NCBI RefSeq assembly: GCF_004000865.1
Contig: NZ_BIMB01000020.1
Span: 1-64,000 of the forward strand
Direction: 5' to 3'
Length of the DNA stretch: 64,000 bases
Source: Paenibacillus elgii NBRC 100335
Lineage (GTDB): Bacteria; Bacillota; Bacilli; Paenibacillales; NBRC-103111
This document shows, one piece after another, positions 41,805 through 51,642 of the stretch. The notes under the pieces are model-generated. The model did not search any database. It worked only from the letters and a program-made list of their open reading frames with translations, and was not told the DNA's origin. How positions within the stretch are numbered: position 1 is the stretch's first letter; each line of letters opens with the position of its first letter. Made by a program: the position numbers and the translations under genes.

Positions 41805-43589
41805 ATGATGAAGCGACTCTTCCATCGTTTTCAGAAGAGCCTGAGGTACAAGCTGATGCTTTTGATGGTGACGATTGCGATTATGCCGTTAATCCTGGTT
41901 ACCCTGTTTGCGGCGAAGACGACCAAGCAATCTTTGAGCCTGGAAGTGATCCGTTCCAACGAATCGAGAATGGACTGGGCGGCGAAATATTTGGATGAAA
42001 AATTCGATCAGCTGCAGGCGGTGAGCTATTCCCTTCTGCTAGATAATAACCTGTTTCCAAACGGAAGCGGGGGATCGGACAATAGCGTGAATAGCCCCGA
42101 TGCGGCGGACTCCTATATTCAAGAGAAGCTAAGATCCTTATATATCGCCAATAATAAAAATATCGTGCGGATTTCGCTTTATTTGAAGTCCAAGCACCGT
42201 TTATTCGTCGTCGATAAAGATGCGGTGAGTTCAACCGGGCAGCTTCATGCTCCCTTCGGCAACTGGGGAGATTTGGATCAATCGTTTGAAAGCGTTAACA
42301 GGGTGGTGAATGCAGCACATAATAATTTTACCCTGGTACGCACGATGAACCGGTTTGAGAATCGGGAGGTTCTTGGCGGGATATCGCTGGATGTTCGCTG
42401 GAATATGATGAACAGCGTGCTGGACATGATCCATTCCGAACCGAACAGCCAAGTGATGATTTTGGACAATCAAGGAAATATGATGTATAACCCTTATGCG
42501 AATTTGCAGCAAGAGGCTTTGCCCAGCGAAGTATTGAAGAAGGCTGCCGCAAATTCGGACGGGCCCGGACACATGGAGCTGAAGCAGGGGTTAATCTTTT
42601 ACCAGCCCGCCGTATCGGGTCAGCTCCGGATTGTTAAGTTTATTCCGATGAATTATTTGACAAAAGGCGCTTCGTCGACGCTGAGCTTCAGTTTTTTCAC
42701 CGCTGTTATATTTATTGTGCTGGCGATCATGGCCGCGATCTTGACCGTCTATTACACGACGAAACCGATCATCCGGCTGACGAAATCGATGAAAGCGGTG
42801 GAATTCCAAAACTTCGATGTTAGCGTGAGCGACATACGCAGCGATGAAATCGGCACGCTGGAGCGGCGGTTTAATTCCATGCTTCAGCGGATCAAAGAGC
42901 TGATCCAGATTGAATACAAAAGCAAGATCGAGAAGCGGACGGCGCAGCTGAAAGCGATGCAGGCGCAGATCAATCCGCATTTTCTGCAAAATGCGCTGCA
43001 GGCCATAGGCGGTATCGCCATCTCGCGGAACGTTCCCGAAATTTACGAGCATGTCCGCGCGATTAGCGATATATTCCGCTACACGATCCGAATGAAGTCG
43101 GACTTGGTCACGGTCGCGGATGAGCTGGAGCACGTGAGCAATTATTTGCAGATTCAAAAATTACGCTTTCAGGACATGATCCGCATTCATCTGGATGTCG
43201 ATGACGAATGCCGGTCCTGTCAGATTCCGAAGTTCTCGCTACAGCCCATCGTCGAGAACTGTTTTGTTCACGGGCTTGAGGAGAAAATGGCGGAATGGTC
43301 CATCGCGATTACAGCGCAGAAGGTGTTGGATGAAATCGAGATCAGCATCGAGGATAACGGTGTCGGCATGGAGGAATCGCGGCTGGAAGAGCTGCGCAGC
43401 CGGTTGAACGACGAATCGGAAGACCGGGAGCTGGGCGAGAGCCTGGGCCTCGGCAATGTGCATTCCCGGATTAAGCTTATTTTCGGGGAAGAGTACGGAT
43501 TGTTTATCGACAGCAGGGCAGGAGCGGGTACGACGGTCAAAGTCGTCATTCCTGCCGTTCCGCAGCATGGAGAGGAGGAAGCCGTATGA
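41805..43589 (+). CDS. YesM-type sensor histidine kinase (second system)
   Basis: 594 residues from ATG 41805 (GGGAGG 9 bp upstream). TM1 is LMLLMVTIAIMPLILVTLFA; an extracellular Cache-like sensor of about 240 residues follows; TM2 is FFTAVIFIVLAIMAAILTVYYT; then HAMP. The His_kinase core has QAQINPHFLQNALQ (His about 392), where Gln-Asn-Ala replaces the usual Tyr-Asn-Thr. HATPase_c has PIVENCFVHG, EDNGVGM and LGLGNVHSRIKLIFGEEYGL. It overlaps the response regulator gene by 4 bp (ATGA). It probably senses an extracellular oligosaccharide and controls the importer and glycosidases downstream. Confidence 0.94.
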   Translation: MMKRLFHRFQKSLRYKLMLLMVTIAIMPLILVTLFAAKTTKQSLSLEVIRSNESRMDWAAKYLDEKFDQLQAVSYSLLLDNNLFPNGSGGSDNSVNSPDAADSYIQEKLRSLYIANNKNIVRISLYLKSKHRLFVVDKDAVSSTGQLHAPFGNWGDLDQSFESVNRVVNAAHNNFTLVRTMNRFENREVLGGISLDVRWNMMNSVLDMIHSEPNSQVMILDNQGNMMYNPYANLQQEALPSEVLKKAAANSDGPGHMELKQGLIFYQPAVSGQLRIVKFIPMNYLTKGASSTLSFSFFTAVIFIVLAIMAAILTVYYTTKPIIRLTKSMKAVEFQNFDVSVSDIRSDEIGTLERRFNSMLQRIKELIQIEYKSKIEKRTAQLKAMQAQINPHFLQNALQAIGGIAISRNVPEIYEHVRAISDIFRYTIRMKSDLVTVADELEHVSNYLQIQKLRFQDMIRIHLDVDDECRSCQIPKFSLQPIVENCFVHGLEEKMAEWSIAITAQKVLDEIEISIEDNGVGMEESRLEELRSRLNDESEDRELGESLGLGNVHSRIKLIFGEEYGLFIDSRAGAGTTVKVVIPAVPQHGEEEAV

Positions 43590-44656
43590 AGGCTGTCGTT
43601 ATTGACGACGAATTTTGGACGCGGAGCAGCATTCGGCAGCTGGCCGACTGGGCGCGTTTCGGCATCGATCGGGTCGAGGAAGCGGAGGACGGCTTGAGCG
43701 CGTTGAAAATCATCGATGAAATCAACCCGGAAATTGTCATTACGGACATGAAGATGCGCGGGATGAACGGGGTTCAGCTTTTGCAGAAGCTGACGGGGGA
43801 CTACCCGTTTATCCGCAAAATAGTGATCAGCGGCTATGACGACTTTTCTTATACCAAACAAGCAATACGATCCAAAGTCGATGAATACATTTTGAAGCCG
43901 ATCCACCCGGAGGAGCTGAACATGGCGCTGGAAAAGGCCGTCCGGGAATGGCGGATCGCCCGGGGGCTTCATACCGTGCAGCCGCTGGACAAACCGATGC
44001 TGAAGATCATCACGGAGTATAAGCGGATCATTTCCGGCCATTTTCAGGGCATGCAGGTGGAGGCCGTTCAGGGCCGGTTCAAGGAATTGGAGCAAGTATT
44101 GAGAGCCCGGGAACCGTTCCAGCCCGGCTTTAACAATACGTTGTACAAGCAATTCCTCTTATTGCTGGAGGAACAGGCGTCCATGGCGGGAACGGATGCG
44201 GCGTTCGCGATTCCGGCATGCGCCAATAACTTTTACGTTTCGGACGACACGCCTCTGCCGCAGTGGATCGAGGTGCTGTCCGCCGCGTACGCTGCCGTGT
44301 TGGAGGTATCGATTCACCGGAGAAGAAGCAAGAACAGGATCGACATTGACGAAGTCAGACAGTATATCGACGTTTCCTTCGCGGAATCGATCACCTTGGA
44401 ATCGGTCGCCGGCCGATTTTTCGTCAGCAAGGAGCACCTGTCCCGGACGTTTAAGCAGGAAACCGGCTCGACGGTCGTGGATTACATCATTTCCAAACGG
44501 ATGGACAAAGCAAAACAGCTGCTGCTAGATCCGGCCAATTCCATTAAAAGCGCAGCGGAAGCCGTAGGCTACTCGGATATTACTTATTTTCACCGCTTGT
44601 TCAAAAAAGTAACCGGGATTACTCCCAATCAAGTCCGGCAGGAGCCTCAAGTCTAA
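43586..44656 (+). CDS. AraC-type response regulator (second system)
   Basis: 356 residues, with its start overlapping the kinase stop. The receiver has VVIDDEFWTRSS, Asp54 in IVITDMKMRGMNG and Lys in EYILKPIHPEEL. A linker of about 120 residues follows, then a C-terminal AraC DNA-binding domain (ITLESVAGRFFVSKEHLSRTFKQETG, IKSAAEAVGYSDITYFHRLFKKVTGITPNQVR). It is similar in size to the island regulator at 6272 but not close in sequence. It is the likely activator of the 44765-51547 operon. Confidence 0.94.
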   Translation: MKAVVIDDEFWTRSSIRQLADWARFGIDRVEEAEDGLSALKIIDEINPEIVITDMKMRGMNGVQLLQKLTGDYPFIRKIVISGYDDFSYTKQAIRSKVDEYILKPIHPEELNMALEKAVREWRIARGLHTVQPLDKPMLKIITEYKRIISGHFQGMQVEAVQGRFKELEQVLRAREPFQPGFNNTLYKQFLLLLEEQASMAGTDAAFAIPACANNFYVSDDTPLPQWIEVLSAAYAAVLEVSIHRRRSKNRIDIDEVRQYIDVSFAESITLESVAGRFFVSKEHLSRTFKQETGSTVVDYIISKRMDKAKQLLLDPANSIKSAAEAVGYSDITYFHRLFKKVTGITPNQVRQEPQV

Positions 44657-44764
44657 TATCAATATCGTCCAGTCCATGACGCAAATCCGGTCCAATGCGC
44701 CCAGGCGCACTCCCGATTATACTAAACACGTAAGCGCCATCACGAAAAAGGGAGGATACAAGCA

Positions 44765-46072
44765 ATGAAGAAAGCACTTACAACAGCAGCTGCTATTCTC
44801 ATGCTGGGGTCTACGGTCGCTTGTTCATCGGCCGGAAGCGGCGATAACGCCGACGGTTCAGGAGCGCAGGGGAACCAAGCCGCGGGGGCACCGAAAAAGG
44901 TCGAGCTGAAAATTTTCCTCGGGGGCTTGGACCGTTTCCGCGATCAATTCGACAAGTACTTCGCCCAGTTTGCCGAGAAGGAAAAGAAAGAGAAAAATAT
45001 CGAAGTCTCGATTAACTCCGAGTATCCGGGAGCGGAGAATGCCGCGCAAATTTTGAAAACCCGGCTCGCTACCGGAGATGTGCCGAACATCTTTTCCATC
45101 CATGCGGTGAACGAGATTCCGGATTATTACAAAGCCGGCTATTTGTCGGATTTATCCAGCCAGCCGCTGGCAAGCAAGCTGAGCGACGGGATCAAGCCCA
45201 TCGTCTCGATCGATAATAAAGTGGTGGCGGTTCCGATGGAAAGTCTGGAGTGGGGCTATCTCTACAACAAAAAAATATTCAACGATTTGGGACTGAAGCC
45301 GCCTGCCACGCTGTCAGAAATGAAGGCGGTTGCACAGAAGCTGAAAGACAATAACGTCAAGCCTTTTCTTCTCAGCTACAAAGAAGGCTGGATTCCGCAG
45401 CTGTTCCTTTCGCTTACCATCGGCGGATTGGTCAATTCGAGCCACAAAGACTTTATCGACAGCATGAACAAGGGACAGGGCAGCTTCGCGGATATCAAGG
45501 AGATGTTCGACATTATCGACCTTGTGAACGCGAACGGGACGGACCGCGCTTTTGAAATCGGCAACGATGACGGAGCCGCCGAGTTCGCGAGCGGCAAGGC
45601 CGCCATGTGGGTGCAAGGGCCTTGGGATTCCGATAGCATCCTGAAGGTCAACGACAAGCTCGATTTCGGCGTCGCGCCGCTGCCGATCAATGACGATCCG
45701 AATGCGACGATGATTAATGTATCCGTATCCACCTCCTTGGCGATGGCCCCGAACGGCAAAAATAAAGAGGTATCGCAAGACTTGCTGAACTATATCTTGG
45801 ACGATCAAGCGTCGAACGAGCTTTATCAAAGCCTGAAGTTCAATCCCGTCTCCAAAACCCATACCTTCAAGCCTTATCCTTGGGTGGAGGAAGCTTCGAG
45901 CTACGTGAACAAAGGGAAATCCTACAAGGACCCGTCGATTCCTTCTGCAGTTAAAGACGAGGGGGGCAAAGCGCTGCAGGCCTACTTCAGCAAGAAGATG
46001 TCCAAAGAAGACGTCATCAAGGATCTGGATAAAACCTGGAAGGATGCCAACGCGGCCGCCAATAAAAAATAA
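44765..46072 (+). CDS. Sugar-binding lipoprotein (MalE/UgpB-like)
   Basis: 435 residues; GGGAGGAT precedes ATG 44765. The signal peptide has the lipobox STVAC (Cys about 20), followed by a Gly/Ser-rich tether. The family 1 solute-binding fold is shown by LKTRLATGDVPNIFSIHA, LSDLSSQPLASKL, VVAVPMESLEWGYLYNKKIFNDLGL..PPATLSEMKAVAQKL, GKAAMWVQGPWD and FGVAPLPIND. It captures a sugar outside the membrane and hands it to the two permeases downstream. A TATACT (44718-44723) lies about 40 bp upstream as a possible -10. A 12-bp perfect hairpin follows. Confidence 0.94.
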   Translation: MKKALTTAAAILMLGSTVACSSAGSGDNADGSGAQGNQAAGAPKKVELKIFLGGLDRFRDQFDKYFAQFAEKEKKEKNIEVSINSEYPGAENAAQILKTRLATGDVPNIFSIHAVNEIPDYYKAGYLSDLSSQPLASKLSDGIKPIVSIDNKVVAVPMESLEWGYLYNKKIFNDLGLKPPATLSEMKAVAQKLKDNNVKPFLLSYKEGWIPQLFLSLTIGGLVNSSHKDFIDSMNKGQGSFADIKEMFDIIDLVNANGTDRAFEIGNDDGAAEFASGKAAMWVQGPWDSDSILKVNDKLDFGVAPLPINDDPNATMINVSVSTSLAMAPNGKNKEVSQDLLNYILDDQASNELYQSLKFNPVSKTHTFKPYPWVEEASSYVNKGKSYKDPSIPSAVKDEGGKALQAYFSKKMSKEDVIKDLDKTWKDANAAANKK

Positions 46073-46090
46073 GTGTCCGCAAGAGAGCGT

Positions 46091-46136
46091 CGCGCCCTGT
46101 TCCCGCAGCCAACCGTTCTGCTGAGAACAGGGCGCG
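46091..46136 (+). other. Intercistronic hairpin after the binding-protein gene
   Basis: CGCGCCCTGTTC (46091-46102) pairs perfectly with GAACAGGGCGCG (46125-46136). No T-run. As at 11151, it probably stabilises the binding-protein mRNA or lowers read-through to the permeases. Confidence 0.7.
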
Positions 46137-46163
46137 GCTTCCCCGAAGGAGGAATTGAACATC

Positions 46164-47048
46164 ATGCTGAAACGCCCGTCCAAAGCAACGACTTCTCTGA
46201 TTTTGTTCGTACTGCCTGCTTTTATATTATATGTCATTTTCTTGGTCATTCCCGTGCTGCAGGGCTCTTACTACAGCTTCACGAACTGGGACGGCTTGAA
46301 TAAGTCCTACAGCTTCGTCGGGCTCCAAAATTTCGTCGAAGCCATTCGCGACGATGCCAACTTCAGAACGGCGCTTTTATTTACCGCCAAGTATGTCTTG
46401 TTTGCGGTCGTGCTGCAAAACGCCCTGGCACTGCTGCTCGCTCTACTGATTGAGTCGCAAAAAAGAGCGAAGGGATTTTTCCGAACGATCTTTTTCATGC
46501 CCAATATGCTCAGCGTCATTATCAGTACGTTTATGTGGGTGTTCGTGTTTACAAAAGTGATGCCCGCCCTGTCCGAATATGCCGCTTTAAAATTTCTCGG
46601 TCAATCCTGGCTCGGTGACCCGAACGTCTCGTTCTGGAGCATCATGCTCGTTTCCGTATGGGGCGGCGTCGGCACCCTGATGATTATATATATGTCCGCC
46701 ATCCAAGGCATACCGCAGCATTTGAAGGAAGCGGCCATTATCGACGGAGCCAAGCCGTATCATATGCTTCGGTACATTACGCTGCCTTTAATCACGCACG
46801 CGCTGACGATCTGCATTTTCCTGACCTTGAACAGCTCGTTCAAAGTGTATGACCTCATCTTTGCATTGACCGGAGGAGGTCCTGCCCGGGCTACACAGGT
46901 AATTACGATGAATATTTTGGAGGAGGCTTATCAGCGCAACTACCGTTACGGCTATGCCAGCGCCAAGGCGATCATCCTCTTTTTGATTATTCTAGTCATT
47001 ACGCTCGTTCAAGTGTCGGTGATGAAGAAACGGGAGGTGGAAGCGTGA
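46164..47048 (+). CDS. Sugar ABC transporter permease (MalF/UgpA type)
   Basis: 294 residues from ATG 46164 with AAGGAGG 11 bp upstream; TTG 46155 is too close to the RBS. Six membrane spans start at SLILFVLPAFILYVIFLVIPVLQGSYYSFTNWDG. The EAA loop reads LKEAAIIDGAKPYHMLRYITLPLI. It forms a pore with the next permease. Again there is no ATPase gene in the operon, so a shared MsmX-like subunit is expected. Confidence 0.93.
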   Translation: MLKRPSKATTSLILFVLPAFILYVIFLVIPVLQGSYYSFTNWDGLNKSYSFVGLQNFVEAIRDDANFRTALLFTAKYVLFAVVLQNALALLLALLIESQKRAKGFFRTIFFMPNMLSVIISTFMWVFVFTKVMPALSEYAALKFLGQSWLGDPNVSFWSIMLVSVWGGVGTLMIIYMSAIQGIPQHLKEAAIIDGAKPYHMLRYITLPLITHALTICIFLTLNSSFKVYDLIFALTGGGPARATQVITMNILEEAYQRNYRYGYASAKAIILFLIILVITLVQVSVMKKREVEA

Positions 47049-47869
47049 ACAGGCGAATGTATTCCGTTTTGTCGCTCGTCGTGCTGTCCTTGCTGGCGGT
47101 CTACTTCCTGTTCCCGATTTATATGGCGATCATCAATTCCTTGAAATCGCCGGGCGATATGTACCGTTCCGTCTTAAGCTTCCCCACTAGTCCGCAATTT
47201 GACAACTACGTTCAGGCGTTCAAGAAAGCGAACATGCTCAGAAGCGCCTGGAATACCGTCGTGGTCACGGTGACGGGGATTGCGGGAATCGTCTTTTTCA
47301 GCTCTTTGGCCGGATATAAGCTTTCCCGGACGCGGGGCAGACTAAGCAATTTTGTGTTTATGCTGTTTGTCGCTTCGATGCTGATTCCTTTCCAGACAAT
47401 CATGGTCACCTTGACCAAAATGGCCAAAGGGCTGGGGCTGCAAGGTTCGCCGCTGGGGCTTGGGATCGTATGTGCGGGACTAGGCATCAATATGGCTATC
47501 TTTTTGTACCACGGCTTTGTGAAAGGCATTCCGCGCGAGCTGGACGAGTCGGCTCAAATCGACGGCTGCGGCGAGTTCAGGACGTATTTTACGATTATTT
47601 TTCCGCTGCTGCTGCCGATTACGTTTACGATTGTGATCTTAAACATGCTTTGGCTGTGGAACGACTTCCTGCTTCCGGTGCTGCTGCTTACCGATTTCCG
47701 CAATTATACGCTTGTGTTGACGATCAACATGTTTTTCGGCAAGTACAGCAGGGAATGGGGCTTGATTCTGGCTTCCTTGATTTTGTCTTCGATCCCGATC
47801 GTCGTCTTTTTTGCTATTTTCCAGCGCTGGATCATTCAAGGGATTACGGATGGCGCCGTAAAAGGGTAA
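47045..47869 (+). CDS. Sugar ABC transporter permease (MalG/UgpE type)
   Basis: 274 residues from GTG 47045, overlapping the previous gene by 4 bp, so translation is coupled. Six transmembrane segments; IYMAIINSLKSPGDMY near the N-terminus; EAA loop ELDESAQIDGCGEFRTYFTIIFPLLLP; and the typical end FQRWIIQGITDGAVKG. It is the partner of the 46164 product. Confidence 0.94.
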   Translation: MNRRMYSVLSLVVLSLLAVYFLFPIYMAIINSLKSPGDMYRSVLSFPTSPQFDNYVQAFKKANMLRSAWNTVVVTVTGIAGIVFFSSLAGYKLSRTRGRLSNFVFMLFVASMLIPFQTIMVTLTKMAKGLGLQGSPLGLGIVCAGLGINMAIFLYHGFVKGIPRELDESAQIDGCGEFRTYFTIIFPLLLPITFTIVILNMLWLWNDFLLPVLLLTDFRNYTLVLTINMFFGKYSREWGLILASLILSSIPIVVFFAIFQRWIIQGITDGAVKG

Positions 47870-47908
47870 CGGGTTAAGAATTTGGAGGAACATAGGAGGG
47901 TTTACTTT

Positions 47909-49243
47909 ATGGACAATCGCGACATTCGCTGGATTTCAAGCACGAAAGACGCTTGCTGGACGGAAAAACCGGTCTCCGGTCAAGCCGGAGGCGACGCCAA
48001 CCTTACGATTACAGGCGAAGCCTTTCAAACGGTAGAAGGCTTTGGAGGCTGCTTTAACGAATTGGGTTTTACGGCGTTAAGCCACTTGACGCCCGAAGAA
48101 CGGGGGCGTGTGCTTCACTCCTTATTTCACCCCGAAGGAGAGCTGAAGCTCGGTATCTGCCGGCTGCCGATCGGCGCCAGCGATTATGCGCTCGAATGGT
48201 ACAGTCTGAACGAGACGGACGGAGATTTGGCGATGGAGCATTTCTCTATCGAGCGGGATCGTCAGTATTTGATTCCGTATATCAAAGAAGCGTTAACGTA
48301 TAATCCGGATTTGAAATTTTTTGCCTCTCCATGGAGTCCGCCGACTTGGATGAAGTTTCCGAAAGCCTACAATTATGGAACGCTGCGTTGGGAAAAGGAC
48401 ATTTTGCAGGCGTATGCGCTTTATTTCGTCAAGTTTGTGGAAGCGTATCGTCAGGAAGGCATTACGATTCATCAGATTCATGTGCAAAATGAACTGGTCG
48501 CCGACCAGAAATTCCCGTCGTGCGTCTGGACAGGAGAGCAGCTTCGTGAGTTCATCCGCGACTATCTAGGGCCGGCCTTCGAGAAGCACGGGCTGGATAC
48601 GGAAATTTGGCTGGGAACGATCAATGCGCCGGAGCCGTGGCAGGAAATGCTGCACAAATCGACTTCGGATTACGATATTTATGCGAATACCGTGTTAAGC
48701 GATCCGGAAGCTTACAAATATATTCAAGGCGTCGGTTATCAATGGGCGGGCAAATATGCGATTCAACGAACCGTGCAGAGCTATCCGGAGCTTCGCTACA
48801 TGCAGACGGAAAACGAATGCGGAGACGGTCTGAACACGTGGGATTATGCGAAGTATGTCTTTAATTTATATCAGCATTATTTCACGAACGGCGTAAACAG
48901 CTATATTTATTGGAACATGGTACTGGAGCCGAAAGGGCGAAGCACGTGGGGCTGGGAGCAAAATTCGATGATCACGTCAGATCCTGCCGCCAAACGGGCC
49001 GTGTACAATCCCGAGTTTTTTGTGATGCAGCATTTCTCGCATTTCGTTGCTCCGGGTTCGTCGCGCATCGGATTGAAAGGTCCGTGGGCCGGAAACGCGC
49101 TTGCTTTTGCAGTCCCGAATGGACAGAAAGTGGTGATCGTGGCGAACCCGTTCGCCGAGCCGCGGATTCTCCGACTAAGTGACGGAACGCGCACGCAAGC
49201 TTTGGAGCTTGAACCGGAATCGTTCAATACGATTATTTTTTGA
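47909..49243 (+). CDS. Glycoside hydrolase family 30 enzyme
   Basis: 444 residues from ATG 47909 (AGGAGGG 7 bp upstream); TTG 47882 would overlap the RBS. No signal peptide, so it acts in the cytoplasm on imported sugars. GH30 marks: the N-terminal QTVEGFGGCFNELGFTAL, CRLPIGASDYALEWYSLNE, FFASPWSPPTWMK, the acid/base Glu195 in HVQNELVAD, and the nucleophile Glu301 in MQTENECGDG, followed by YIYWNMVLEPKGRSTWGW and a small beta domain. The family includes beta-glucosylceramidase, beta-1,6-glucanase and beta-xylosidase activities. The surroundings suggest a plant or fungal beta-glycan oligomer. Confidence 0.92.
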   Translation: MDNRDIRWISSTKDACWTEKPVSGQAGGDANLTITGEAFQTVEGFGGCFNELGFTALSHLTPEERGRVLHSLFHPEGELKLGICRLPIGASDYALEWYSLNETDGDLAMEHFSIERDRQYLIPYIKEALTYNPDLKFFASPWSPPTWMKFPKAYNYGTLRWEKDILQAYALYFVKFVEAYRQEGITIHQIHVQNELVADQKFPSCVWTGEQLREFIRDYLGPAFEKHGLDTEIWLGTINAPEPWQEMLHKSTSDYDIYANTVLSDPEAYKYIQGVGYQWAGKYAIQRTVQSYPELRYMQTENECGDGLNTWDYAKYVFNLYQHYFTNGVNSYIYWNMVLEPKGRSTWGWEQNSMITSDPAAKRAVYNPEFFVMQHFSHFVAPGSSRIGLKGPWAGNALAFAVPNGQKVVIVANPFAEPRILRLSDGTRTQALELEPESFNTIIF

Positions 49244-49273
49244 CATCGGATTCATCGTATGGGGAGGATGCTA

Positions 49274-51547
49274 ATGGAGAGAGATATACGCCAGCTTATC
49301 GCGCAAATGACCGTAGAGGAGAAAGCCGGGTTATGCTCCGGCTTGAACTTCTGGCAAACGAAGCCGGTGGAACGGCTGGGGATTCCGTCGATTATGCTTA
49401 CAGACGGCCCTCACGGACTCCGGAAGCAGCGGGGAGGCTTGGACCACCTCGGTTTCGCCGACAGCGTGCCGGCGACCTGCTTTCCTTCGGCGGCAGGCTT
49501 GGCCTGCTCGTGGGACCGCAAGCTGATGGAGCAAGTCGGCATCGCGTTGGGGGAGGAATGTCAGGCTGAGGACGTTGCGATCCTGCTGGGGCCGGCGGCC
49601 AACATCAAGCGTTCGCCGCTTTGCGGCAGAAATTTTGAATATTTCTCGGAAGATCCCTATTTATCGTCGGAAATGGCGGCCTACCATATCCAGGGCGTCC
49701 AAAGTCAAGGTGTAGGAACGTCGCTGAAGCATTTTGCCGTGAATAACCAGGAGCATCGAAGAATGACCGTTGATGCGGTCGTGGACGAACGGACCTTGCG
49801 GGAAATTTATTTGGCAAGCTTCGAAGGGGCGGTCAAGCAGGCTCAGCCATGGACCGTAATGTGCGCTTACAATAAGGTCAACGGTGAGTATTGCTCGGAG
49901 CATGAGGGCTTGCTGACCCGTATTTTGAAGGAAGAGTGGGGACATAAAGGCTTTGTCGTGTCCGACTGGGGGGCCGCCAACGACCGGGCAAAAGGAGTGG
50001 CTGCCGGGTTGGAACTGGAAATGCCGTCAAGCAACGGGCTCGGCGACCGGAAAATCGTAGACGCGGTGAAGAGCGGCATGCTGTCCGAGGAAGCGCTGGA
50101 CAAGGCTGTGGAACGCATATTGCGCGTTGTTTTCCAAGCGGTCGACCGGAAAAAGGAGCATGCTTCGTTTGATGCGGAGGCTCATCATGCGCTGGCCAGA
50201 ATCGTCGCGCGTGAAAGCATGGTACTGTTAAAAAATGAAGGCGGCATACTGCCCCTGAAAAAGGAAGGCACGGTCGCCGTGATCGGGGCGTTGGCGAAAC
50301 ATCCGAGGTATCAGGGAGGCGGAAGCTCCCACATCAACCCGACCCGATTGGACGATATTTACGAAGAAATGCGCCGAGCGGCAGGAGCCGAAGCCAGCAT
50401 CGTCTACGCCGAAGGCTATCCGTTGGAAAGCGACGACATCGACGATTGCTTGCTTCAGGAAGCGAAGCTGGCGGCGGCGCAAGCGAAGGCTGCGGTTATT
50501 TTCGCAGGCTTGCCGGAACGGTACGAATCCGAAGCGTATGACCGGCAGCATTTGCGGATTCCCGACAATCACCGGAAGCTGATCGAGGCCGTTGCGGAAG
50601 TGCAAAGCAATGTAGTCGTTGTTTTAAGTAACGGCGCACCGGTCGAGATGCCCTGGATTGATCGTGTGAAGGGCGTGCTCGAAGGCTATCTGGGCGGTCA
50701 GGCGCTGGGCGGCGCGATTGCCGATTTGCTGTTCGGCGATGCGAATCCGTGTGGCAAGCTGGCCGAAACGTTCCCGAAACAACTAAGCCATAATCCTTCC
50801 TATTTGAATTTTCCGGGCGAAGGGGACAAGGTGGAGTACAAGGAAGGGCTGTTTGTCGGTTACCGCTATTACGATGCGAAGCAGATCGAGCCCTTGTTTC
50901 CGTTCGGGCACGGATTGAGCTATACGACATTCGAATACACCGGCCTAACCGTCGACAAACGGGAAATCCGGGATACTGAGACGGTACGTATCTGCGTTCG
51001 TGTCCGAAATACGGGCGAACTCCCTGGCAAAGAAATTGTCCAACTGTATGTGAGAGATGTTCAAGCGAACGTGATACGGCCGGAAAAAGAGCTTAAAGGC
51101 TTTGAAAAGGTCGAGCTGGCGCCCGGGGAGGAAAAGACCGTCGAGTTCGTGTTGGAGAAGCGCGCATTCGCCTACTACAATCCCGAGCTGCAGGACTGGC
51201 ATGTGGAGACCGGCGATTTTGAAATCCTGATCGGAAAATCGTCGGCCGAGCTCGTGCTTCAAGAGACGGTTCGCGTGCAATCGACCGTCAGATTAAAAAA
51301 GACCGTTAGCCGAAACTCGCTCGTAGGCGATTTGCTGGACGATCCGCAGCTGTCGCCGCTCTTTCGCGAGATGCTTCGAAAGTACAGCGAGAACAAGGTG
51401 ATGCATGCGCTGGAAAAGGACGGTTCGGATATGATGCTGGAGTTTGTCAGGAATATGCCGCTGCGCGTGCTCGCTGCTTTCAGCCAAGGCGCCGTGACGG
51501 AAGAAATGCTGGAAGCGGATCTTCAGCGGTTAATTGCAATAATTTGA
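49274..51547 (+). CDS. Glycoside hydrolase family 3 beta-glucosidase-like enzyme
   Basis: 757 residues from ATG 49274 (GGGGAGG 6 bp upstream). No signal peptide; cytoplasmic. The (beta/alpha)8 domain has [42 protein letters not shown] and [15 protein letters not shown], with the nucleophile Asp231 in [13 protein letters not shown]. The second domain has [23 protein letters not shown] and [25 protein letters not shown] opens a C-terminal FN3-like domain typical of BglB-type enzymes. It probably releases glucose or xylose from the oligosaccharides taken up by the neighbouring importer and works with the GH30 enzyme. Confidence 0.94.
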   Translation: MERDIRQLIAQMTVEEKAGLCSGLNFWQTKPVERLGIPSIMLTDGPHGLRKQRGGLDHLGFADSVPATCFPSAAGLACSWDRKLMEQVGIALGEECQAEDVAILLGPAANIKRSPLCGRNFEYFSEDPYLSSEMAAYHIQGVQSQGVGTSLKHFAVNNQEHRRMTVDAVVDERTLREIYLASFEGAVKQAQPWTVMCAYNKVNGEYCSEHEGLLTRILKEEWGHKGFVVSDWGAANDRAKGVAAGLELEMPSSNGLGDRKIVDAVKSGMLSEEALDKAVERILRVVFQAVDRKKEHASFDAEAHHALARIVARESMVLLKNEGGILPLKKEGTVAVIGALAKHPRYQGGGSSHINPTRLDDIYEEMRRAAGAEASIVYAEGYPLESDDIDDCLLQEAKLAAAQAKAAVIFAGLPERYESEAYDRQHLRIPDNHRKLIEAVAEVQSNVVVVLSNGAPVEMPWIDRVKGVLEGYLGGQALGGAIADLLFGDANPCGKLAETFPKQLSHNPSYLNFPGEGDKVEYKEGLFVGYRYYDAKQIEPLFPFGHGLSYTTFEYTGLTVDKREIRDTETVRICVRVRNTGELPGKEIVQLYVRDVQANVIRPEKELKGFEKVELAPGEEKTVEFVLEKRAFAYYNPELQDWHVETGDFEILIGKSSAELVLQETVRVQSTVRLKKTVSRNSLVGDLLDDPQLSPLFREMLRKYSENKVMHALEKDGSDMMLEFVRNMPLRVLAAFSQGAVTEEMLEADLQRLIAII

Positions 51548-51555
51548 TCTCCCTG

Positions 51556-51586
51556 TTGACATTCACGTAACGTCATACCCTATAGT
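51556..51586 (+). promoter_or_regulatory. MerR-type promoter (19-bp spacer)
   Basis: TTGACA (51556-51561) and TATAGT (51581-51586) are 19 bp apart, too far for normal sigma-A use and the hallmark of promoters twisted open by MerR regulators. The spacer carries ACGTAACGT, a short palindrome at its centre. The MerR gene at 52556 is the obvious candidate regulator. Confidence 0.65.
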
Positions 51587-51642
51587 TGAGATTGTACTAA
51601 GTGATATCACAAGTTCAATCGAATAACAAGGAGATGCGTTTA

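Noticed and set aside
43268-44152. 294-codon minus-strand frame opposite the kinase/regulator overlap
   Set aside because: Shadow of two well-supported genes; repetitive Ser/Leu/Pro composition.
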